The notes: generated from the letters alone by a model not told the origin. A stretch of 64,000 nucleotides of DNA from Desulfobacterales bacterium (GCA_020348305.1 CP070746.1:4681933-4745932), one strand, 5' to 3'; counted from the stretch's first letter, positions 47,013 through 56,673 are shown. Numbers and translations are program-made.

Positions 47013-48554
47013 ATGCCACGACAAACAACGCTTCGTCTGATCCTTGGAGACCAGCTAAACGAAAATCACTCCTGGTTCAAAAAACCGGATAAAAGCGTGA
47101 CCTACGTTATGATGGAGATCCGCCAGGAGACGGATTATGTCGCGCATCACATCCAAAAGGTTGCAGCCTTTTTTGCGGCCATGCGAGCCTTTGCCGAACG
47201 TCTGCGCAAGCTGGGACACCGGGTCATTTATCTAAAGTTGGACGATCCGCAAAATCGTCAGACGATTGCCGGCAACATCACGGAGCTGCTGCACCAAAAA
47301 AAAATCACCCATGTTGAATACTTGCTGCCCGACGAGTACCGCTTGGATCTCCAGCTGCGGGATTTGGCCGAAACCCTTCCGGTGCCCATTCAGGCCACGG
47401 ACACGCAACACTTTCTGACCGAGCGTCAGGAGTTAAAGGATTTCTTTGCCGGCAAAAAACGCTATCTGATGGAGTCCTTCTACCGCTGGATGCGTAAACG
47501 CTATGATATCTTGATGGATAAAGACAAGCCTTTCGGCGGTCAATGGAACTATGATCAGAAAAACCGTCAGGCTTACGATCATCAGGTAGCGATACCCCAG
47601 CCGCTTCTTTTTGAAAACGATGTCTCCGATATTGTTCGAACCATTCGCAGCAAGAAGGTTGCAACCATCGGCGAGATCCAGCCTGCCAAATTGATCTGGC
47701 CGACCAACCGCGACCAGTCACTTGCCCTGCTGAAAAGCTTTGTCGACGATTTCCTGCCCGCATTCGGCACATACGAGGATGCCATGATCAGCGCTAATTG
47801 GCATCTATTTCACTCACGGCTGTCGTTTGCCATGAATACCAAAATGTTGCATCCGCTCGAGGTGATCAAAGCGGCTATCCGGGCCTGGGAGAAAAAACCA
47901 TCCAAAATAGAAATCCAACAGATTGAAGGCTTTGTGCGCCAGATATTGGGCTGGCGGGAGTATATGCACGGAATCTATTGGACCCTGATGCCCGATCTGG
48001 AAGCAATGAATTATTTTGACCACCAGGGCGCGCTTCCTGATTTTTATTGGACCGGCGACACCCGCATGAATTGCCTGCGGGCGGCCACCGGCCAATCCCT
48101 GAAGCACGCCTACGCCCATCACATCCAGCGCTTGATGGTCACCGGCAATTTCGCGCTGCTGGCCGGTGTTCATCCCGATGCGGTGGATCAATGGTATCTG
48201 GGAATCTACATCGATGCAATACAATGGGTGGAGCTGCCGAACACCCGGGCCATGAGTCAATTTGCAGACGGCGGACAGGTCGCCACCAAACCCTATATTT
48301 CCTCCGCCAAATACATCCATTCGATGAGTGACTACTGCGATACCTGTAAATATAACTGGAAATTGCGTCACGGTGAGATGGCATGCCCGTTTAACAGTCT
48401 GTATTGGGAATTCGTCAATCGGCATCGTAAGCGCCTGCAGAAAAATCCGCGGGTGGGGATGATGTATCGCACCTGGGATCGGATGGACAACAGAGAAAAA
48501 AAGCAGGTTTTAAATCAGGCTGCCAACTATCTGAAGGATCTGGACCGCCTCTGA
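47013..48554 (+). CDS. Fe-S bacterial cryptochrome/photolyase (FeS-BCP, (6-4) type)
   Basis: A 513-residue photolyase-family protein of the 'photolyase-related' FeS-BCP group, whose Agrobacterium member PhrB repairs (6-4) photoproducts. It begins LRLILGDQLNENHSWF (antenna domain). The C-terminal domain has four candidate cluster cysteines: one in RMNCLRAATGQ, two in YCDTCKYNW and one in ACPFNSLYW. YMHGIYWTLMP and AYAHHIQRLMVTGNFALL are further family marks. ATG 47013 after AAAGGGTG is preferred; a GTG at 47004 overlapping the previous stop is the alternative. Placed directly after the class II photolyase, it may now be the locus's main functional photolyase. Confidence 0.88.
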   Translation: MPRQTTLRLILGDQLNENHSWFKKPDKSVTYVMMEIRQETDYVAHHIQKVAAFFAAMRAFAERLRKLGHRVIYLKLDDPQNRQTIAGNITELLHQKKITHVEYLLPDEYRLDLQLRDLAETLPVPIQATDTQHFLTERQELKDFFAGKKRYLMESFYRWMRKRYDILMDKDKPFGGQWNYDQKNRQAYDHQVAIPQPLLFENDVSDIVRTIRSKKVATIGEIQPAKLIWPTNRDQSLALLKSFVDDFLPAFGTYEDAMISANWHLFHSRLSFAMNTKMLHPLEVIKAAIRAWEKKPSKIEIQQIEGFVRQILGWREYMHGIYWTLMPDLEAMNYFDHQGALPDFYWTGDTRMNCLRAATGQSLKHAYAHHIQRLMVTGNFALLAGVHPDAVDQWYLGIYIDAIQWVELPNTRAMSQFADGGQVATKPYISSAKYIHSMSDYCDTCKYNWKLRHGEMACPFNSLYWEFVNRHRKRLQKNPRVGMMYRTWDRMDNREKKQVLNQAANYLKDLDRL

Positions 48555-48650
48555 GGACCACACCAAAACTACACGTTGAAAACTTAATTCAACATTCTTT
48601 AAATTATATCATTGCCTTTGGATTCTCCGCGGATCAGAGTGAGGATACCC

Positions 48651-49518
48651 TCAGATAGCTTTACGTGCAAATTCAATGAATTTTCTAACGGCTTCTAAGT
48701 ACTCATCGCCTCCCACCGCTGCAGAGTTGTTATGCCCCCCGCCAAGAATCAACTTCAACTGTTTGGAAGAAGCCGTGCGATTGTAAAGTTCGCGGCTCAT
48801 CTCATGCGGCACAAGTTTATCGTCCGTGCCGTGGATGTAAAGAATCGGAACCTGCAAACGGCTCACCTTCTTTATCGAGTCAAAGCGTTGATGGACGATG
48901 AGTTTAATCGGAAAGAATCGGTATTTGGTTATCCCTCGGGCCATGTCCGCAATGGATGTAAATGCAGCCTCGACGATTAAACCACCGGCGCCAGAATTCT
49001 CTACTGCCAGCTGAATCGCCACGGCACCCCCGAGAGAGTGCCCGTAGATAAATATGGCTCCGGGATCGATGCCCTTTTGCTTGACGAGAAATCTCCAGGC
49101 GGCCCGGGCATCCGCATAAACCTGCGCTTCGGTTGGAAACGTTCCATCACTTTTCCCATACCCACGATAGGAGACAAGCAATACAGAAAAGCCCATACGT
49201 TGGAACCGTCGGGCATGGTTGATATTGGCTCCGATGTTTAAGGCACTTCCATGCAAGTAAAGCAGGTATCGATCACCGGGATTATCAGCAGGTATCCACC
49301 AGGCGTGGATTCGTTCGTTTTGGCCATTTCCATCATTTACGGTTACATAGACGCCCTTGAAGAGGAGCTGATATTCAGCCAGCGTGCTGGCAATGATACG
49401 TTCAGGTCTGAAAATAAAATACGCCTGTCGTGCCCAAAGGTAAGTCGATGTGAAGGCATAGACAAGTAGTTGCCGCGATCAGGATTTTCCAATATGTAAC
49501 TCTTTTTCCCATAGCCAT
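48651..49518 (-). pseudogene. Membrane-anchored alpha/beta hydrolase, frameshifted near 49470
   Basis: The hydrolase core (GYGKSDGTFPTEAQVYADAR, nucleophile elbow GHSLGG, acid in HGTDDKLVPHE, His in GGGHNN) is open from 48651 upstream to about 49480 with no start codon. Upstream, in the other phase, MAMGKRVTYWKILIAA begins at ATG 49518 with GGAG seven bases before. Deleting one T of the pair at 49470-49471 (one A on the coding strand) joins them into about 289 residues with a natural N-terminal membrane anchor (ILIAALLVYAFTSTYLW). A single-base insertion therefore breaks the gene. A downstream TTG at 49256 could make only the catalytic part. Bem46/YqkD-like hydrolases are the nearest group. 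Confidence 0.75.
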
Positions 49519-49774
49519 CTCAAACTCCATGTGATCTAGTTTTATGAAGCAACTTTCAACTCTACATACCCTAAACATCAAAACCAAATGTTCAACCTGC
49601 TAAACGCAATGCTTTCGCGATGGGCCAAAATAATAGGATTATCCTATTATTAGGCCCACCTTTTTCTCATATTGATTTTCAGAATCTAATGTAAACTATA
49701 GTTTCGTATGCATCAGGTTTTAATGAGATAAGTCTATCTAGCGAAGTGAGTTCTAAATTGAATAACTATCAAGA
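49519..49774. other. AT-rich gap, no gene seen
   Basis: Contains a small hairpin, AATAGGATTATCCTATTATT near 49631-49650, on the + strand, which could terminate or separate the divergent transcripts. Nothing else is supported apart from decayed sequence leading into the chalcone-isomerase-like stump. Confidence 0.35.
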
Positions 49775-49981
49775 ATGCCCTTGAGGCTAGATGTAGAGAT
49801 CAGAAGTGCTAACCAATATTATTCGCTTACATACATCCCTGGCAAGGGAACAGCACTAGCCCTAAACGGTGAACCGAAAGGGCTCATTGAGGGGGCGGAC
49901 TTTGCTGCAGCTGTGTTTTCAATTTGGTTGGGACCTAAGCCGATTAACAAATCATTCAAAAAACAAATATTGGGACTTTGA
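49775..49981 (+). pseudogene. C-terminal stump of a chalcone-isomerase-like protein
   Basis: A 68-residue ORF whose text matches the end of bacterial chalcone-isomerase-fold proteins: SLTYIPGKGTALALNGEPKG, EGADFAAAVFSIWLGPKPIN, and a final KKQILGL. The upstream two-thirds (including the region before the conserved core and any signal peptide) are missing, and no ribosome binding site precedes the ATG. The homologous proteins are about 180-200 residues and secreted. This is a deletion remnant. Confidence 0.7.
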
Positions 49982-50058
49982 AAAATTCCCAGGTACACAA
50001 ACGGTCTTGAAGTTTGACGGGGGAAGGAAAGACGATTTACCGCAAAAGAGATATCATC

Positions 50059-50607
50059 ATGCGAATATCAAAGTATCTATCAATTACATTAATGTGGTTC
50101 ATTATTACGGGATGTCAGACAATGAAACCGATTCACACAGTTGAGGCAGTAGACCTGAAGCGTTTTATGGGAGATTGGTATGTTATCGCAAGCATCCCGA
50201 CATTTATTGAGAAATATGCTTACAATGCGATTGAATCTTACCGACTCGAGGAAGACGGAACCGTAGCCACTACTTTCAGATTCAACAAGGGCAGCATGGA
50301 TGGCCCACTCAAGGAATATAATCCCCGAGGGTTCATTAAGGACAAAACTTCCAACGCTGTCTGGGGCATGCAGTTCATTTGGCCGTTCAAAGCAGAATAC
50401 CGAATTATTTTTCTGACAGACGATTACTCCCAAACGGTCATCGGCCGCTCCAAAAGAGATTATGTCTGGATCATGGCACGCGAGCCATCGATCCCGGATG
50501 AAGACTATGAAAGAATTTTAAAATTTTTGAAGGATCAAGGCTACAAACTCAATGATCTGCGAAAAGTTCCCCATGTTCGGGAAGGCAGTGGTAGCTCATC
50601 TACTTAA
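50059..50607 (+). CDS. blc: Outer-membrane lipocalin (Blc-type lipoprotein)
   Basis: A 182-residue lipocalin with a lipoprotein signal peptide (MRISKYLSITLMWFIITGC, lipobox cysteine C19; residue +2 is Gln, so outer-membrane sorting is expected). Lipocalin motifs: LKRFMGDWYVIASIPTFIEK (GxW block), AVWGMQFIWPFKAEYRIIFL and GRSKRDYVWIMAREP. The beta-barrel binds lipids or other hydrophobic molecules. ATG 50059 puts the signal peptide at the N-terminus; a TTG at 50014 would add 15 residues. Complete and apparently intact among decayed neighbours. Confidence 0.9.
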   Translation: MRISKYLSITLMWFIITGCQTMKPIHTVEAVDLKRFMGDWYVIASIPTFIEKYAYNAIESYRLEEDGTVATTFRFNKGSMDGPLKEYNPRGFIKDKTSNAVWGMQFIWPFKAEYRIIFLTDDYSQTVIGRSKRDYVWIMAREPSIPDEDYERILKFLKDQGYKLNDLRKVPHVREGSGSSST

Positions 50608-50836
50608 AGTGTTAGAGATTTTTTGATTTATATGCTGTATGAACATTGTGGTGCGAAACCAAGGTAATTATAGATTGCATATTTGATACAATCAAAAGAA
50701 TGCAACTGAATGTATTATGAATCATAAATAGTGAAGATAGTCACCCGCTTCTTGACAGCGGTCAAATTGGTCATAATTTAGACGTATTTGATCAAAATGA
50801 TACTTAATTCAAAGTCTTGATCTGGAGGTAAACAAC
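50608..50836. other. Intergenic, no clear feature
   Basis: AT-rich. I see no gene or strong hairpin. A weak TTGACA at 50751-50756 (CTTGACAGCGGTC) might serve the TPR gene but has no good -10. GGAGG at 50824-50828 serves the ATG at 50837. Confidence 0.3.
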
Positions 50837-51349
50837 ATGAACGCTACCAATAATGTTAATGCAATATACAATGATGGAATGTATGAATTTTTGAATAACA
50901 ATTTTTAGAGAAGCATTGAGATTCTCTCCGAAGCCGCCGATCTGAAACCCAACCGCAAGCTGACTTTTCTCAGCCGCGGCACAGCGTATCTAAAGCTGAA
51001 CCGGTTGGATGAAGCTCTGGCTGATTTTAGCCATGCCATCGATCTCGATCCCGGCTATGCTCGGGCATTTCATCTTAGAGGTTTGGTTAAGGACAAACAG
51101 GGAAATCCCAAGAGCGCTCTAAAAGATTTTAACCAGGCGATTGAGCTCGACCCGGAATACGGCGCCGCCTACTACAGTCGCGCAACACTTCACTCTAAAA
51201 TGAAACATGAGGATCTCGCGCTGGAAGACATTGAAATGGTGCAGCATCTGACCAACAAAAACATTGAAACCTTTGCCAATGAAAACAATGTCTGGCGTTT
51301 GCAGCATCTAAAGTTGGAGTCAATCATGGAAAGCGAACTTACGCGCTGA
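50837..51349 (+). pseudogene. TPR-repeat protein interrupted by an in-frame amber codon
   Basis: ATG 50837 follows GGAGG by eight bases and opens MNATNNVNAIYNDGMYEFLNNNF, then TAG at 50906-50908. The same frame continues without a break: RSIEILSEAADLKPNRKLTF and two or three tetratricopeptide repeats (LNRLDEALADFSHAIDLDPG; GNPKSALKDFNQAIELDPEY) to a stop at 51347. Without the TAG it would be a 170-residue TPR protein. No ribosome binding site precedes the later ATG-less part, so it probably is not made in full. Recoding as pyrrolysine is unlikely, since several intact genes here end in TAG. Confidence 0.7.
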
Positions 51350-51501
51350 ATTTTATTTTTTCGCCAAACTTTGTCTTTCAACTGCCGAATCCGCCTGTGT
51401 TGCGGTGACGTTAATGTTATCACACACACGGCGGGGCGCCGAACAGTTGTCGCATATATTGAATCCGGGTGCTACGACCTAAGTTCTTAAAAGGCTAGGG
51501 A

Positions 51502-51864
51502 ATGAATCGAAGAGATTTGAACATAATTAAGAAACGATTAAACCAATGGCGTAAGGATCTGTTTCGCGATGCTGACTGCAATCTGGATGGATTGAATGAA
51601 ACCGACGAGCCATTGCCGGATATTGTTGATCGAGCTACTACGGTTATTGATCGGACTCTGTCCCACCGCATGTGTGATCGGGCAAGCCTTTTGGTAAAAA
51701 AAATCCAACAGTCACTGCAAGATATTGAAGATGGATTTTACGGCATTTGCGAGCGCTGCGGCGAAGACGTTGCTATCAAGCGCTTGAAGGCAAATCCGGT
51801 AGCCCGCCATTGTATCAGCTGTAAAACGGAAATTGAAACCAGAGAGCGGTTGACAGGAATTTAG
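51502..51864 (+). CDS. DksA/TraR-family zinc-finger protein
   Basis: A 120-residue DksA/TraR-type protein. An N-terminal coiled-coil-forming region (residues 3-75) is followed by a C4 zinc finger: CERC at about 85-88 and CISC at about 108-111. DksA binds in the RNA polymerase secondary channel and works with ppGpp. The DxxDxA tip of DksA is not obvious here (PLPDIVDRATTVIDR), so the paralogue may have another role. ATG 51502 has a weak AGGG upstream. Confidence 0.85.
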   Translation: MNRRDLNIIKKRLNQWRKDLFRDADCNLDGLNETDEPLPDIVDRATTVIDRTLSHRMCDRASLLVKKIQQSLQDIEDGFYGICERCGEDVAIKRLKANPVARHCISCKTEIETRERLTGI

Positions 51865-51905
51865 CAGGGGTTCATACATCAACGGCCTCGACCAATTGCC
51901 TATAA

Positions 51906-52313
51906 CTAGATGAGCCATTCTGACATCATGAAGCTCAAGTAAGCAACCAGCGTACAAAGACAAACACCCCACAGGATATCGACTACGACGATAACCAGTG
52001 GCCAATTTTTGATGGTAGCCAGGTTCGTCAAATCATAGGTCGCATAGGTGAAAAAACCAAACAGTGCACCCAAAACAGCAGCTTGAATTGGAGAATTATC
52101 GATCACTGCCGGTCGAACCGCAAAGAAAATGATTCCAGTAATATATACCAGGTAGAAAATGATCGCCGCTGCCCAGTTGACTTCGTCACTTAAAATAAAA
52201 TCCAATTTTCTGCGGTAAAACCCTTTAGCGACAACACCCAGCCACAAAATATCGATGACAAAAAACACAGGTACTGTCAGCGCATAAAGCTTTAGATAAA
52301 AAGCGATATTCAT
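51906..52313 (-). CDS. DUF2177 family membrane protein
   Basis: A 135-residue four-helix membrane protein matching DUF2177: IAFYLKLYALTVPVFFVIDILWLG at the start (residues 3-26), FYRRKLDFIL, a second helix pair, and the signature GFFTYATYDLTNLATIKNWP followed by VVDILWGVCLC. The function is unknown. It is convergent with the DksA-like gene and ends about 40 bases away. Confidence 0.85.
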   Translation of the reverse strand: MNIAFYLKLYALTVPVFFVIDILWLGVVAKGFYRRKLDFILSDEVNWAAAIIFYLVYITGIIFFAVRPAVIDNSPIQAAVLGALFGFFTYATYDLTNLATIKNWPLVIVVVDILWGVCLCTLVAYLSFMMSEWLI

Positions 52314-52624
52314 AACGGTCTCTACATATCACTGAATATTTGTTAAAACAATAATAGTACTTGACTTGGCTGCCGGCCTCCTTATTTTTACAATTGCTGC
52401 AAAGCTACGGAAGCAAGTTAGTATTTGAGCACAATAAACATGGACTAATGCATCCAGCTTTGCAGCCTTTCATTTTATTCCGATCAAGTAGCGACGATAT
52501 AATTTCATAATACATTTCCGCAAATCCTCAAAAATGAAAACCATCTATAATTGCATTGGATTCCCAATCTGACGATTACACGCTCCGGACATCTGTCATG
52601 GCACTAGTGTTGTGTCCTACAAAT
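52314..52624. other. 311-base gap, nothing identified
   Basis: AT-rich sequence between two - strand genes. I see no ORF, strong hairpin or promoter consensus. It presumably holds the promoter of the DUF2177 gene. Confidence 0.3.
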
Positions 52625-53437
52625 CTAATAGTAAAGTCCCTTGTTTTTCAATGCATGCACGGCTAAAAACGTGTTCCATTCGGACCCTGTATCAGCCCAG
52701 CTGCCATCCTCATTTTGGGTTTTAACCAATCTGGCAAATGCCTTCTCAAGTTGATTGTCTGCTAATGGAAAATTTAAATGCGCAAGAGCATTCATGATCT
52801 GATAAAATGGTAGGTAATCTCCCCAATCACCCGATTCCGTTTGAATATCTGCAAGGTATTCGACAAAAAGTGAAGTGGCCGGGTCTTTTGAATAAATTGG
52901 ATGCACCACCAATGCTCGAAAAACATTATGTGAAGATGCCGGATCGATCCAGATGCCCTTGTTTCTGATGCCCACCGAACTCAACCAACTGTAGCGGTCC
53001 AAAACAAAAGGATCGTCATGTCGGTTGAATATGCTGGCCAGAAACAAGATGGCGCCCATCAGAAACATGCCCCGGCGACTGCAGATAAACGGCAGTCCTT
53101 CAGGCGTTTCCTTGATAATGTTCTCTTTAGCGTCGAATTGATTTTTAGCCGATTGGAGGTCAATCTTTCCGAAAAGCCACTTCAAGGCCGCCTCGATTTG
53201 CGCAGAAGCCTCACGCACGGTGAGATGAAGACCAAAAAGACGGGCAATTGTTTCCACCTCCGACTGCTGCCAGGAACCATCGCTGGCTTGATCTGCCATC
53301 AATTTAGTTACGGTCTCCTGAAAGTCATTTTTCCACTGCCGGGTGGCGGATTCTCCGAGCCATTTTTGGCGGGCATAAAGACCCGCCGGGGTTTTGCTGG
53401 ACTTAAAGACTTGAAGGGGGCTGAAACGCAATTTCAT
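52625..53437 (-). CDS. Hypothetical protein with terpenoid-cyclase-like toroid repeats
   Basis: A 270-residue protein of unknown function. Two short segments, ASDGSWQQSEVET (residues about 51-63) and NEDGSWADTGSEWNTFLAVHAL near the C-terminus, look like QW-type motifs of the alpha-alpha toroid fold found in prenyltransferases and squalene cyclases. No catalytic DXDD is visible. No membrane segment except a possible MFLMGAILFLASIF near 125. It may be a toroid-fold binding protein. A second reading in the opposite strand (53018-53512) is a shadow. Confidence 0.55.
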   Translation of the reverse strand: MKLRFSPLQVFKSSKTPAGLYARQKWLGESATRQWKNDFQETVTKLMADQASDGSWQQSEVETIARLFGLHLTVREASAQIEAALKWLFGKIDLQSAKNQFDAKENIIKETPEGLPFICSRRGMFLMGAILFLASIFNRHDDPFVLDRYSWLSSVGIRNKGIWIDPASSHNVFRALVVHPIYSKDPATSLFVEYLADIQTESGDWGDYLPFYQIMNALAHLNFPLADNQLEKAFARLVKTQNEDGSWADTGSEWNTFLAVHALKNKGLYY

Positions 53438-53613
53438 CAGCTTATTCTTTCTCCTGTATTTGAGCGATATCCGAGATTGGAGGTAATCGACATGAAGATA
53501 AAATGCGTGTGATGATTGTAAGACCGCTCAGTAAGGAAAATCATTTCATGCCTCTTCAATGACGTCTCCGCCAAGCAGTTGACCAAAGGGGTTTTCCTAA
53601 TAGGAGCAAGGAT

Positions 53614-54816
53614 ATGGCAGTAGAAAATTTGTTAATGGTTAATATCTCCGGACCTGACCGGCCCGGAATTTTAGCTGCATTTGCGAAGGTTTTGCAGAAT
53701 CACAAAATTGAAATCGTGGACATTCAGCAGGCTTCGTTGCAACAAACCATCGGTCTACACTTGTTGCTAAAATTTGAAGCAGCAGGTCAATCCCAAGACA
53801 GTGCGATCAAAGATCTTCTTTTTGAGGGCAATCAACTCAATCTCACACTAAACTTCCAGCTGCTTGTGCCGGATCAAATTCAAAGAATAGATCATCGCAA
53901 ACGACTGGTGATCATCTATTTCGGTGATACGCGCACTATTGCTAAACTTTCGATAGTGCTGGCGGAGGAAAATGCAAACATTGAGACGATATCCAGCCAA
54001 TCGCATCACGGTGCCCGTTCCTTTGAAATGATTGTGAACATCATTGGGGTCAACCGTGTTGACCGTTTGAAAAGCCGGATGATGGCAAAAGGCCGCGAAT
54101 TGAATGTTGACCTGGCAATTCAAACCATGGTCGCGCACCGCAAAAACAAGCGCATGATATGCTTTGATATGGACAGCACCCTGGTGGAAATGGAGGGTAT
54201 TGACGAAATGGCCCGTAAAGCGGGCGTCCATCGCGAAGTTACCAGGATCACGGATAGGGCCATGCGCGGCGACTTTGATTTTGAAACATCTCTCAGACAA
54301 CGGGTAGCCATGCTCAGGGGTCTCTCACTGGATGACGTGATGGAGATCAGAAATCAAATGACTCTTTCAGAGGGGGCGGATGAGCTTTTGACAACCCTTA
54401 AGTGGTTGGGGTTCAAACTGGGTATTATTTCCGGAGGATTCGATATTTTCGCCGACTATTTGAAGGATAAGTATAACCTGGATTTCGCCTTCGCCAACCG
54501 TTTGGAGACCCATAATGGCACTCTCACCGGAAAGGTTGAAGGGGATATCGTCGACGCTGCTCAAAAAGCTCGCATCCTCAACCAGGCAGCCTGTGATATG
54601 AGCATTCCGTTGGATCAGGTGGTCGCCATTGGCGACGGCGCAAATGATGCATTGATGTTGACCCAGGCAGGTTTGGGCATCGCCTACAATGCCAAAAAGG
54701 CATTGGACCGGCTTGCCAATGTGACCTTGTCCAAGGCCCATTTCAACCACGTCTTTCACTTTCTTGGCATCACGCAAGAGGACATCGAGGAGGCGATGTC
54801 CTGCAAGAGCCCCTAG
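53614..54816 (+). CDS. serB: Phosphoserine phosphatase with N-terminal ACT domains
   Basis: Last step of serine synthesis. Residues 1-175 carry ACT-like regulatory domains (VNISGPDRPGILAAFAKVLQ; a second repeat at about 100-170). The HAD phosphatase domain follows: nucleophile motif CFDMDSTLVEMEGIDE, core ISGGFDIFADYLKDKY and metal-binding VAIGDGANDALML. At 400 residues it is like the actinobacterial/Pseudomonas SerB with two ACT domains. The ATG has AGGAGC ten bases before it. No other serine genes are nearby. Confidence 0.93.
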   Translation: MAVENLLMVNISGPDRPGILAAFAKVLQNHKIEIVDIQQASLQQTIGLHLLLKFEAAGQSQDSAIKDLLFEGNQLNLTLNFQLLVPDQIQRIDHRKRLVIIYFGDTRTIAKLSIVLAEENANIETISSQSHHGARSFEMIVNIIGVNRVDRLKSRMMAKGRELNVDLAIQTMVAHRKNKRMICFDMDSTLVEMEGIDEMARKAGVHREVTRITDRAMRGDFDFETSLRQRVAMLRGLSLDDVMEIRNQMTLSEGADELLTTLKWLGFKLGIISGGFDIFADYLKDKYNLDFAFANRLETHNGTLTGKVEGDIVDAAQKARILNQAACDMSIPLDQVVAIGDGANDALMLTQAGLGIAYNAKKALDRLANVTLSKAHFNHVFHFLGITQEDIEEAMSCKSP

Positions 54817-54878
54817 ATGTCTTCGGACGAAGATGGCTTAAAATCACCAGACTACGGACACAATTTAGTTCCAATTAA

Positions 54879-55265
54879 ATGTGGGAGTACAGGGGACAGA
54901 AAAGACCGGATTTCGCAGCAGTGCCGGAGCCCGGACAAGAATCGGTATGGGACTATCCCAGACCGCCTAAACTGGAGCTGGATGAGCGCCTGGTCGAGGT
55001 CTATTACGGTGATCAAGTGGTTGCTTCGTCCAGAAATACCTATCGCGTGCTTGAAACCGCCAGTCCGCCCTCTTTCTACATACCGCCGCAGGATGTGAAT
55101 GCGGAGCTATTCATAACGTCACCGGGAACCTCGGTATGTGAATGGAAAGGTGTGGCGAAATACTGGACTCTGTCGTCCAATCCAAAAGTGGTGTCAAGAA
55201 ATTTCAGCAACGCAGTCGGTTTACATCTTCGAAAGCTATCTGGATGTTGCCGTCCCGGCGAATGA
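54879..55265 (+). pseudogene. DUF427 protein, C-terminus lost
   Basis: A 128-residue ORF starting MWEYRGQKRPDFAAVP, ESVWDYPRPPKLELDERLVE, VYYGDQVVASSRNTYRVLE, ASPPSFYIPPQDVNAELF and CEWKGVAKYW, all diagnostic for DUF427. The family usually has a second repeat and is about 170-190 residues. After residue 105 the match fades and the frame stops. Neighbouring phases (55138-55612) show only scattered similarity, so the 3' part is degraded or frameshifted more than once. The ATG has little ribosome binding site. Probably inactive. Confidence 0.65.
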
Positions 55266-56229
55266 AGCGTTCGTCGCTCTCAGCAGGAGAAGCATTCGAT
55301 GTCGGCAGCACTCCAGATGGCCTGACGATTTTTTCTTACCACGCTGCCTTCTTCATTTACATTTGCTGGCAGTGGCAGGAGAAATACGACTCCGGCAAGC
55401 TGACCGTCATTGGGGCCATCATCTCCGGCAGCAGTTTCATAAGGTTGGGCCTAGCCGAAAACATAATGGCTGTCTTCGTCCGGGCGTTTTTAAGCAGCTC
55501 ATACCCTCTATTCACACCTCAAAATCCAACCATAAACACCTGTAAAGGTCGTCGCATAGGATATCTTCAGGCTTCCTGCGAAGAGCGGACGGATGAATTT
55601 ATTTTTTTTTGAACCAATGTGCAATATGGTCGAATATTGGCAGGATTTTATGAAAACACGCTATACACAATAAATTAAGGCTCAAAATAGCATGTATTTG
55701 TCATAACTAGTTTGCAAAATCCTAAACCATGATTGAGGCCTGGTTTATAAGCAAAAATCCGTGTATCTTTCATACCATATCCTCAGTCCGAAAATTCCTG
55801 GGATAGTCCTTCGAAATCTGATAATTTGTGTGCGTTTAATTTGTGGTTAATCTCGTCGCTAAAATCTGATCAGGTTTTATTCTGAATTTTTTGATATCAC
55901 AACTTTAATCTGAGACAACATAACTTAATATGTCAGCATCATTATGAACGTGTATTTTATTTTCCAACAAAAGTATCACAATTTTCATGGCTATTTTTCA
56001 AAAGTGATCAGGCGGGGTTTAGAGCTGAATCGAAGGCGTTTTGAGTGATTTCGGTTCGATTTCCCTCTTTAAACAAATGCAATTCCATCGATACCGGGCA
56101 AACAGACACGCTGGACAACTTATTATGAGGGGTCACCACATATTCTGAATGTAAATTTGAAAAAAAATATTTGATAATTATGTTAGAGAAAATATTCGTC
56201 TAATCTTTTTATTAGAAGGAGACATTCGC
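55266..56229. other. Nearly 1 kb of non-coding or decayed sequence
   Basis: The first 350 bases hold overlapping out-of-phase frames continuous with the DUF427 remnant. The rest (55620-56220) is AT-rich, with no ORF I can support and no clear hairpin. AAGGAG at 56216-56221 serves the next gene. Confidence 0.4.
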
Positions 56230-56673
56230 ATGGTAAATTCAGAAATGAGCGAAAGAGAGAAAAAAGTATTTGGAACCGGACTGTTTGATAACCTGACGGT
56301 TCAGGATGTCTTCACAATTATCGCATTATATGCAGCTCAGTTAGATCTGGAGGATTGTAAAGAGGATTTAGACAGAATCAAGGTCTTTTTAAATAAGGAT
56401 GCGTTATTCGATGAAGACTATTCAGAGACACTTGGCCGGTTAAACAAATTCGCAAACTCGATGGAAGAAGTAAATCCATTGAATGCAATCGAAAGAGCCG
56501 CCAAAGAGCTAACACCAGAATTGCGACAAAAATCTTTCATGCTTGCTGCACAGATAGGCAAGGCAACACAAGAAATACGCACAGCGAAAATGCTGGAACG
56601 CCTTGCATCAAAACTTTCAATAGACATGGAAATTTTCAATAAAATAATAGATTCGACTCCTAAACAGGATTGA
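56230..56673 (+). CDS. Hypothetical helical protein
   Basis: A 147-residue acidic, all-helical protein that I do not recognise (MSEREKKVFGTGLFDNLTVQ, DVFTIIALYAAQLDLEDCKE). The central part, with an LxxAxxLD core and regular charge pattern, is reminiscent of TerB-like folds, but no metal motif is visible. A good ribosome binding site (AAGGAG, 56216-56221) and normal composition argue that it is real. It has 104 bases to the next hypothetical gene, on the same strand. Confidence 0.6.
   Translation: MVNSEMSEREKKVFGTGLFDNLTVQDVFTIIALYAAQLDLEDCKEDLDRIKVFLNKDALFDEDYSETLGRLNKFANSMEEVNPLNAIERAAKELTPELRQKSFMLAAQIGKATQEIRTAKMLERLASKLSIDMEIFNKIIDSTPKQD

Noticed and set aside
50906-50908. Pyrrolysine recoding of the TAG in the TPR gene
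   Set aside because: TAG terminates several intact genes here (xdhA, the dikinase, serB, the DksA-like gene and the 56777 gene), and nothing downstream resembles a pyl-specific context. A nonsense mutation is simpler.
55138-55612. Overlapping frames after the DUF427 remnant as separate genes
   Set aside because: They overlap each other and the remnant in different phases and show only patchy similarity. Decayed sequence is the better reading.
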